From: Zwartia sp.
Lineage (GTDB): Bacteria; Pseudomonadota; Gammaproteobacteria; Burkholderiales; Burkholderiaceae_B
Assembly: GCA_030653405.1 (NCBI GenBank)
Contig: JAURZO010000082.1
Span: forward strand, 1-12,635
DNA length: 12,635 bases
Direction: 5' to 3'
A program made the position numbers and the translations under genes. The notes beneath the pieces were generated by a model, which saw only the letters and a list, made by a program, of their open reading frames with translations, did no database searches and was not told where the DNA came from. How positions within the stretch are numbered: position 1 is the first letter of the stretch; every line of letters begins with the position of its first letter. Shown piece by piece: positions 7,789-12,495 of this stretch.

Positions 7789-8622
7789 TCAATTATGAAT
7801 GTTTGGTTTCGCCAAAGTCCTTGAAGCTCGCCTGGCAACATCAGTTACCAACTTTTTCATATTTGCTAGATTCTTCAACATTCGATCTAACGGGGCGGCA
7901 ATTAATAGCGCATGGGTAGCCGTTCCATCTGGCTGAAATATGGGTGCAGCAACTCCAGCTGCTCCTTCAACAGCTTGGTTCAAACTCACAGCACATTCTT
8001 CCTGACGAATGAGCAGCAATTCTTCGCGTAAGTTCACTGACCCTATCCGTTCTCCTGAAACAGGGTTTATGAATGGTCCGCGAGCGAGAAATTTGTCTAA
8101 AAAGAATTGGTTTTGGTGAGCTAATAAAACTTTTCCTGCCGCTGATACATACAGTGGACGAACAGCCCCAATACCAACTGCGTAACGAACAGCCTGTCTA
8201 CTCTCGATCATGTCATCGTATGTGACAATCATTTTTTCGTAATCAATTGAGGTTAAGTAGACGCTCTCTCCACTTCGCTCTGATAATTCCTGCAGAAATG
8301 TACGCGTCAGACTTGCGTAGGATCGACCCGCTAGGATATTCATCGATAGTTGCAAGATTGCGGGGCCTAGCTGGTATCGATTATTTAGTAGCTGCAGGTA
8401 GTGCATAGCAACGAGCGTGCGCAGTAAAGAGAGCAGGCTGCTTTTTGGGGAGTCGAGTACCTGACTGAGCTCAGTAAGAGTCATACCAATCTCGGTACGA
8501 GCTAAGTTTTCAAAAATATTGAGTATCCGCATCAGTGAGCGGGGGCTCTTTGAAAGTATATCTTTACTGTTATCGATGATGCTTTGCGGAGGTAAGTCGG
8601 TAGAGGAGGAGTGGGGTTTCAT
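7789..8622 (-). CDS. IclR-family transcriptional regulator
   Basis: This protein (277 residues from the ATG at 8622) has an N-terminal winged helix-turn-helix (about 28-88: SLMRILNIFENL, TLTELSQVLDSPKSSLLSLL, then NNRYQLG). A C-terminal IclR effector-binding domain follows (SGESVYLTSID, RPLYVSAAGKVLLA, VEGAAGVAAPIF). Members bind small aromatic or organic acids and control adjacent catabolic operons. The gene is convergent with the racemase gene, only six bases apart, with no visible terminator between them. The frame stays open upstream to a GTG at 8754, adding 44 residues that do not look like an IclR N-terminus. The ATG at 8622 has a poor ribosome binding site, so the start is uncertain. 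It is the likely regulator of the operon. Confidence 0.88.
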   Translation of the reverse strand: MKPHSSSTDLPPQSIIDNSKDILSKSPRSLMRILNIFENLARTEIGMTLTELSQVLDSPKSSLLSLLRTLVAMHYLQLLNNRYQLGPAILQLSMNILAGRSYASLTRTFLQELSERSGESVYLTSIDYEKMIVTYDDMIESRQAVRYAVGIGAVRPLYVSAAGKVLLAHQNQFFLDKFLARGPFINPVSGERIGSVNLREELLLIRQEECAVSLNQAVEGAAGVAAPIFQPDGTATHALLIAAPLDRMLKNLANMKKLVTDVARRASRTLAKPNIHN

Positions 8623-9038
8623 GAAATTAATTTTAAAAGTGCTAGCAAGAGTATCTAATTGATCTCCAAAATAATGTCCGTGCTTTAGTCGGTCGATTTG
8701 GAGTAGGAACGCCACGTCAACTCTGCATGCGCCATGACACGAAATGCTTCGCACCTGTCATCTGACTAAAACGCGATTTGCCGCTAATTATGACCAATCT
8801 CCCCTAGAACAAAACCTAGGAAATTACCCCAAAATGAAGAAATTGAAATTAAATCGGCGCCAAAAAAGATGCCGCTAGGTCACGCCAATATTGGCACATT
8901 GTGAAACTATTTTAACAGGTCACTATTGCGTTATTAAAGACTATTTAAGTTGGGTCAGAGTAATTGCCAGTGTGCGGAGTTTGACTTGTTATTTGATCGC
9001 AAGAGTGTGCCGATGTTCACATCAAAGATAACCCGCAA
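8623..9038. other. AT-rich intergenic region without a recognisable gene
   Basis: These 416 bases (284 if the regulator starts at the GTG 8754) lie upstream of the regulator and downstream of the lipoprotein operon. I see no coding frame or tRNA. Items of note are the palindromes AAATTAATTT (8624-8633, just before the regulator start), CCTAGG (8815-8820) and GCCAATATTGGC (8884-8895). GGGTCAGAGTAAT is at 8952-8964, and a weak hairpin GATGT-TC-ACATC at 9012-9023 lies beyond the 3' end of the lipoprotein operon. The regulator promoter should be here, but no convincing -35/-10 pair was found. Confidence 0.5.
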
Positions 9039-9476
9039 TCAATCGACGTTCTGCGCCTGCAGAAACAAGGATTTCCCCAAGGAGTTAAAAAAGTCCTGAT
9101 ATGGCTTGGGATCCTCCACCGGCGTTACGTTGTATTGGGCATTGGCTCTGACTAGCATCTGCTCGCCACGTGGTCGAACAGATACGGTGATTTTTAAAAG
9201 ATACGAATCCAGCTTTGTCGCACTCACGCTACCCAGAGTCGAGTCGGCACGATCAATGATAAAACCCAAGTCCTGCAATGTGGAAATAGTGGCTCGCAGG
9301 ACTTTTTGCTTATCAGCCGTATCGAAAGCGCGTGTCTGGTAGCTGCGTTTTTGTAGTTGTGTTTCACTGCCGCTATCCAGAACTTGTTCTTTCATCGTGG
9401 CCAGGCAACCGGAGAGTGACAAGGCTAGCAGGGCGATCAGAGGAAGCTTGAAGGAGTAATTGCGAATCTTGTTCAT
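9039..9476 (-). CDS. Small outer-membrane-type lipoprotein, unknown function
   Basis: This 145-residue protein has a lipoprotein signal peptide: MNKIRNYSFK, a hydrophobic core and the lipobox LSGC with the lipidated Cys24. The residue after Cys is Leu, not Asp, which favours outer-membrane sorting. The mature part has a core of LQKRSYQTRAF, then TISTLQDLGFIIDRADSTLGSVSATK, and ends PYQDFFNSLGKSLFLQAQNV. The same core and tail occur in the preceding gene's product, so the two are paralogues. The start overlaps the upstream stop as ATGA (9473-9476), so the two are translationally coupled and probably co-assembled. I do not recognise a defined function; an envelope role is inferred from the signal sequence only. 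Confidence 0.8.
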   Translation of the reverse strand: MNKIRNYSFKLPLIALLALSLSGCLATMKEQVLDSGSETQLQKRSYQTRAFDTADKQKVLRATISTLQDLGFIIDRADSTLGSVSATKLDSYLLKITVSVRPRGEQMLVRANAQYNVTPVEDPKPYQDFFNSLGKSLFLQAQNVD

Positions 9477-10153
9477 ACTTGTTGAGCCTCGATGAAGACA
9501 GACTTGGATAATTTCTCAAAAAATTCCTGATAAATGTCTGGGTCCTTGATTGTTTCGACATAAACACTGTTATCCGTGCGCGTCACGACACGCTGGAACG
9601 TGAGACGTACAACATAATTGCCAGGCTTGAGAGCCGCATCCAAAACGGGCTGCTGCTGAGTGGCGGGTAAGCGTCCGAGGGCTTTGCCTGCGGCTTCAAT
9701 CGGAGTTGTGCCCGTTGCCCCGGCATAGGTCTGCGCAATTGCTGATTCACTGCCTGCCGGTTGAATCACCAAGGACACGCGAATGCTTTGGCTTTTGCTC
9801 ACTGGCGCGGCTACGCCAAAAAGCAGCGCAAAGACGACGGCGCCCACGATCTCGCCCGCATTGGTGGCATCACGTTGCTTGTTCGCCGTCAACACGCCCA
9901 GACTGACCTCACTGTTCTCCAGGTTGTAGCCCATGTCTTGCAGGACGTTGGAGCTCGCGATCAAGGCGTCTTTTTCTGTAATACCGTTAAATCGCCTGGA
10001 TTGAAGTTGACGCATGCCCAAAAGCTCTTCTGAGACCGTGAACGCATCAGGTGGAACTACGCCCGCACAACCCGTCATCAGCGCGGTGAGTGCAAGTGGA
10101 ACACCCAGAACCAAACGACGACGCTTATCAAGCACAGAGGAAATGTCACGCAT
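9473..10153 (-). CDS. Larger paralogous lipoprotein with inserted hydrophobic segment
   Basis: This 226-residue protein begins with a basic, hydrophobic signal sequence ending ALMTGC. Cys29 is the probable lipidation site, though Met at the -3 position makes the lipobox less perfect than in its neighbours. The mature start LQSRRFNG, NVLQDMGYNLENSEVSLGVLTANK and the end YQEFFEKLSKSVFIEAQQV align with the smaller downstream lipoprotein. Between these shared parts lie a hydrophobic stretch (GEIVGAVVFALLFGVAAP) and a region with Gly/Ala/Thr-rich turns (AGATGTTPIEAAGKA). The hydrophobic stretch could be a membrane-inserting hairpin or a core strand. The gene is eight bases downstream of the SmpA-like gene, with TGAGG as ribosome binding site. 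Function is unknown. Confidence 0.8.
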   Translation of the reverse strand: MRDISSVLDKRRRLVLGVPLALTALMTGCAGVVPPDAFTVSEELLGMRQLQSRRFNGITEKDALIASSNVLQDMGYNLENSEVSLGVLTANKQRDATNAGEIVGAVVFALLFGVAAPVSKSQSIRVSLVIQPAGSESAIAQTYAGATGTTPIEAAGKALGRLPATQQQPVLDAALKPGNYVVRLTFQRVVTRTDNSVYVETIKDPDIYQEFFEKLSKSVFIEAQQV

Positions 10154-10161
10154 GGTCGGCC

Positions 10162-10614
10162 TCAGAATTTAGATTGGTGATAGGCAAAATCGCGAACACG
10201 GTGATCACTGCCGAACTTGATGATGACAGTGAGCGTGCGTTGAGAAGTTGAGCTCGCACCTGCGCCGCTACTGGCACCAGCTGCACCTAAGCCTCCTACG
10301 CCGCCGCCACCACCCAGAAACAGTGCACTGACACCGCCTGAGCTCGCGGAGTACGCCCGATCCGTTGCGATTTTGTCGTAAATCCAGACCTCTCTGCGCT
10401 GCTCGTCCGTGGTCACGATGTTTGGAGAACCAAGCGTTTCGGCCACCTCGGCACTCGTCATGCCGATACGAATTTCTCGCTGAACCTTACCGACGGAGAG
10501 ATTCTGGCCGGTCATGCCACTCTGGACATCAGCCATGTGCTGACCCGCAGTCTGACAACCCGCCAGTACAAAAGGAACCGCTAGCGCGGCTATACCCTTG
10601 AACACAGATCGCAT
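10162..10614 (-). CDS. SmpA/OmlA (BamE-like) domain lipoprotein
   Basis: This 150-residue lipoprotein has a signal peptide ending VLAGC with lipidated Cys20. Its central IRIGMTSAEVAETLGSPN and EVWIYDK match the SmpA/OmlA fold seen in BamE, with the usual GMT...V...LG.P pattern. An unusual low-complexity Gly/Ala/Ser insert follows (LGGGGGVGGLGAAGASSGAG), after which the last strand resumes (RTLTVIIKFGSDHRVRDFAY). The ATG at 10614 is preferred over the in-frame ATG at 10629 because GGAG lies nine bases upstream of it. It heads the lipoprotein operon. It is probably not the housekeeping BamE, given the insert and its two unknown lipoprotein partners. Its function is inferred only as envelope-associated. 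Confidence 0.82.
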   Translation of the reverse strand: MRSVFKGIAALAVPFVLAGCQTAGQHMADVQSGMTGQNLSVGKVQREIRIGMTSAEVAETLGSPNIVTTDEQRREVWIYDKIATDRAYSASSGGVSALFLGGGGGVGGLGAAGASSGAGASSTSQRTLTVIIKFGSDHRVRDFAYHQSKF

Positions 10615-10661
10615 AGTCGTGATCTCCATGATGATTGATCACTCACGATACGACCCGTGGT

Positions 10662-10739
10662 GTCTCATGGGGTGAGACTTGATTATGAAATCTACGATTC
10701 AATTACATTGAATCTGTACAATCCGATGTCCAAACATCG
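10662..10739. promoter_or_regulatory. Three consecutive inverted repeats in a divergent promoter region
   Basis: Between the divergent lipoprotein operon and the HEPN gene are three perfect inverted repeats. They are GTCTCA-5-TGAGAC (10662-10678), GATTCAA-TTACA-TTGAATC (10696-10714) and CGATGT-CCAA-ACATCG (10724-10739). Their sequences differ, so they are not copies of one operator. Any of them could bind a dimeric repressor or fold as a hairpin in the leader RNA of either gene. No strong -35/-10 pair was found for either strand. The stems are directly visible; the regulatory role is inferred. Confidence 0.45.
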
Positions 10740-10801
10740 TTTGTGGCGATCGCTCGGGCAAATTCAAGATGTCTGAATGATGTTTCTTTGCGTTCGTAAA
10801 A

Positions 10802-11338
10802 ATGACTATTGAGACTGTCCTAAGAGATGAAAGAAATTACTTGGCGGGCTTGCTAGAAGCCATCCAGCGTTGTGTCTATTTTTTAGATGCTGCTTCAAAA
10901 AACACACCTTGGCCATTAACGGGACAAATACTATTGTCACGAAAAAAAGATAATGAGCTTTTTCAGGCCCTCGCAGCAGTCAATGAACGTTTTTCAAAAT
11001 TACAAGACTCGTTGGGTGCTGCGATGCGTCACAGTCTTATTTTGTCAGGCGAGCAGGCTGAAAGCTTTCTTAAAGTTTTAGCAATTTTTGAAAAGTTTAA
11101 GGTCGTATCTTCTATAGAAGATTGGCAAACAGCTCGCACAGCCAGAAATTTGGCTGCGCACGATTATCAGACGGATTATGCAGTGGTTGCAGAGCATTTC
11201 AACACTTTGCATTTGCTGACTGAAAATCTATATGGAACTGCAAAGAGATTTTTGATCTATTGTGATGAGCAGCTTTCTGTTCTTCCCCAAAGTGAAGATT
11301 TTTCTATTGAATTCCGAGCAATTACCGCTCATTTGTGA
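10802..11338 (+). CDS. HEPN-domain protein with RX4HXY motif, no adjacent nucleotidyltransferase
   Basis: This 178-residue, mostly helical protein contains RNLAAHDY (Arg115, His120, Tyr122), an RX4HXY motif. HEPN ribonucleases use the Arg and His for RNA cleavage, and in HepT toxins the Tyr is the site that MntA-type nucleotidyltransferases adenylylate. The N-terminal half (RNYLAGLLEAIQRCVYFLD, ALAAVNERFSKLQDSLG) looks like an amphipathic four-helix bundle. HEPN proteins of this sort are often paired with a small nucleotidyltransferase, but here the downstream neighbour is helicase fragment copy 2, starting 27 bases after the stop. There is no clear ribosome binding site before the ATG; an in-frame stop at 10778-10780 bounds any earlier start. 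It could be a toxin, an RNase in a defence module or an orphan. No overall family name is recognised with confidence. Confidence 0.75.
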   Translation: MTIETVLRDERNYLAGLLEAIQRCVYFLDAASKNTPWPLTGQILLSRKKDNELFQALAAVNERFSKLQDSLGAAMRHSLILSGEQAESFLKVLAIFEKFKVVSSIEDWQTARTARNLAAHDYQTDYAVVAEHFNTLHLLTENLYGTAKRFLIYCDEQLSVLPQSEDFSIEFRAITAHL

Positions 11339-11340
11339 TC

Positions 11341-11379
11341 GGTGGGGTGTTCTCCATCCTCTCCCTACAACACCCCCAC
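11341..11379. repeat. Imperfect GC-rich inverted repeat at HEPN gene end
   Basis: GTGGGGTGTT (11342-11351) can pair with AACACCCCCAC (11369-11379) with one bulged C, separated by a pyrimidine-rich loop. The right arm is part of helicase fragment copy 2. There is no following T-run, so this is not a canonical intrinsic terminator, though it might protect the 3' end of the HEPN transcript. Confidence 0.35.
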
Positions 11380-11466
11380 TAGCTTCCCAGCCGCGCGCTC
11401 GGTCAGCACCACCTCTACCGCGATGTGCGCCCTCGTCAGACCCACAAACAACTTGCGTTTCACGCT
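11365..11466 (-). pseudogene. UvrD/Rep-like helicase C-terminal fragment, copy 2
   Basis: The minus strand reads SVKRKLFVGLTRAH then IAVEVVLTERAAGKLVGVL and a TAG stop at 11365-11367, a cleaner version of copy 1. VGLTRA is intact helicase motif VI. An in-frame TAA at 11467-11469 lies directly before the Ser codon, so no longer protein is made. The first 88 bases (11365-11452) match copy 3 at 85 positions. It lies between the orphan HEPN gene and mntA-hepT, in the same orientation as the other copies. Confidence 0.75.
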
Positions 11467-11544
11467 TTAACAGACTTGGCGGGGTGTGCGGAAATTGTCC
11501 TGGTAGTGGACCGTCACGACATCCGATAGGTCAAACTCGTCAAA
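11467..11544 (-). pseudogene. Unidentified coding-like fragment fused to helicase copy 2
   Basis: Immediately upstream of copy 2 on the minus strand, in the same frame, is an open stretch of about 25 codons reading FDEFDLSDVVTVHYQ then DNFRTPRQVC, ended by TAA at 11467-11469. It is richer in G/C than the flanking mntA leader and looks like protein-coding DNA, but I cannot name a family. It has no counterpart next to copy 1. It may be a remnant of another gene joined here by recombination, or an upstream part of the helicase gene followed by a nonsense change. Confidence 0.3.
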
Positions 11545-11591
11545 TTATGTGTAAAAATCCTCCCCTTAAATCTAAGGTGAATTCATTACCA

Positions 11592-11608
11592 AACAAATAC
11601 AATTTGTT
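11592..11608. promoter_or_regulatory. Inverted repeat upstream of mntA promoter
   Basis: AACAAAT-ACA-ATTTGTT is a perfect inverted repeat with 7-bp arms, ending 21 bases upstream of the proposed -35 element. It is a candidate operator for autoregulation of the mntA-hepT pair. No binding protein can be assigned from sequence alone. Confidence 0.35.
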
Positions 11609-11629
11609 ACTTACAATTCTAGATATTGA

Positions 11630-11658
11630 TTGGCTCTGTTTAAAACTGCTAATACAAT
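11630..11658 (+). promoter_or_regulatory. Sigma70-like promoter for mntA-hepT
   Basis: TTGGCT (11630-11635), a 17-base spacer and TACAAT (11653-11658, five of six consensus bases) form a good promoter match. Transcription would start at about 11665, the A of the mntA ATG. No Shine-Dalgarno sequence precedes that ATG, so the mRNA would be leaderless or nearly so. Confidence 0.5.
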
Positions 11659-11664
11659 AACCTT

Positions 11665-11955
11665 ATGAGACCTTCAGTTGCCCTTGCTGCCCATAGAGAT
11701 GAAATACGCGAGATCGTTTTGTCGCATCACGCGAAAAACGCACGCGTATTTGGATCGGTTGCTTCAGGTACAGATACTGAAGAAAGTGATCTTGATGTAT
11801 TGATTGATCCTACCCCAGATACAACTTTATTTGATATTGGTGCGATTCGGTATAAATTGAAACAGCTATTGGGTGTTTCTGTTGACGTCTTAACGCCGAG
11901 AGCTTTGCCAGAAAAATTCAGGCAATCTGTGCTTGAATCTGCATTACCTATATGA
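11665..11955 (+). CDS. mntA: MntA-type minimal nucleotidyltransferase antitoxin
   Basis: This 96-residue protein is a minimal nucleotidyltransferase. The hallmark GSX10DXD is complete: Gly30-Ser31, then Asp42 and Asp44 (ESDLDVLID), and the third carboxylate is probably Asp74 in VSVDVLTP. In characterised MntA/HepT systems this enzyme transfers AMP units to the Tyr of the partner toxin's RX4HXY motif and so silences it. The length is normal for the family. The stop overlaps the hepT start by ATGA (11952-11955), giving translational coupling with the antitoxin first. There is no ribosome binding site before the ATG, and a sigma70-like promoter sits so close that the message may be leaderless. 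Confidence 0.9.
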   Translation: MRPSVALAAHRDEIREIVLSHHAKNARVFGSVASGTDTEESDLDVLIDPTPDTTLFDIGAIRYKLKQLLGVSVDVLTPRALPEKFRQSVLESALPI

Positions 11956-12314
11956 ACAAAGAATCGCTCCGTTTAGCAGATTATCTTGACCACATCCAAG
12001 AAGCGATTCAACGTATCACCAAGTATTGTGCTGATGTGGATGAGGTTGGGTTCTTGTCCAATCAAATGCTTCAAGATGCTGTCATCAGAAATTTTGAAGT
12101 AATCGGAGAAGCGAGTCACAATATCTTAAAAATTGAGTCGGGCTTTTTGCAAGAGCACCCAGAAGTACCTTTGTTATTTGCTTACGAAATGCGCAATGCG
12201 TTGGCGCATGGATATCACAAGGTTGACCTTGAAATTGTCTGGGCAACTATCAACAGGCACTTGAGTGACCTAAACGATCAGATCTCTGAAATAAAAGATC
12301 AATTAGAAAAATAA
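11952..12314 (+). CDS. hepT: HepT-type HEPN toxin (DUF86)
   Basis: This 120-residue, all-helical protein is a HepT-like HEPN ribonuclease toxin. The RX4HXY motif is RNALAHGY, with Arg81, His86 and Tyr88. Other family features are the N-terminal ADYLDHIQEAIQRI, the central DAVIRNFEVIGEASHNI and LLFAYEM just before the motif. In known systems it cleaves RNA (tRNA in the Shewanella pair) and is neutralised by oligo-AMPylation of the motif tyrosine by MntA. It is encoded directly after and coupled to mntA. All motif residues are intact, so the toxin should be active. The pair sits between two direct repeats, which suggests it moved as a unit. Confidence 0.92.
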   Translation: MNKESLRLADYLDHIQEAIQRITKYCADVDEVGFLSNQMLQDAVIRNFEVIGEASHNILKIESGFLQEHPEVPLLFAYEMRNALAHGYHKVDLEIVWATINRHLSDLNDQISEIKDQLEK

Positions 12315-12407
12315 ATATTTGAGATACGCTTAACTCCAAGCCAAATATCCAAAATTATCGAAATAGTTCAATTAGTAGACGGGCTCCAACACCTGTTACC
12401 ACAAACA

Positions 12408-12495
12408 CTACAACACCCCCACTAGCTCCCCAGTCGCGCGCTCGGTCAGCACCACCTCCACCGCGATGTGCGCCCTCGTCAGACCCACAAACAAC
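12408..12495 (-). pseudogene. UvrD/Rep-like helicase C-terminal fragment, copy 3 (IS-interrupted)
   Basis: The minus strand encodes LFVGLTRAHIAVEVV then LTERATGELVGVL and a TAG stop at 12408-12410. It is identical to copy 2 at 85 of 88 bases. Its 5' side is cut at 12495, where the end of an IS66-type element begins, so more of the helicase gene may lie beyond the IS outside this window. Of the three copies it is the best candidate to be the end of the original gene, though this cannot be shown here. Confidence 0.72.

Noticed and set aside
9106..10033. Several + strand reading frames opposite the lipoprotein operon
   Set aside because: They are antisense to genes with clear lipoprotein signals and family motifs, and have no ribosome binding sites or recognisable domains.
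10630..10801. Small antitoxin ORF upstream of the orphan HEPN gene
   Set aside because: Only very short + strand frames of 8 to 14 codons are present, without ribosome binding sites.
11262..11660. 132-residue + strand reading frame after the HEPN gene
   Set aside because: It overlaps the HEPN gene end and runs antisense through the helicase fragment; the proline-rich composition is that of a shadow frame.
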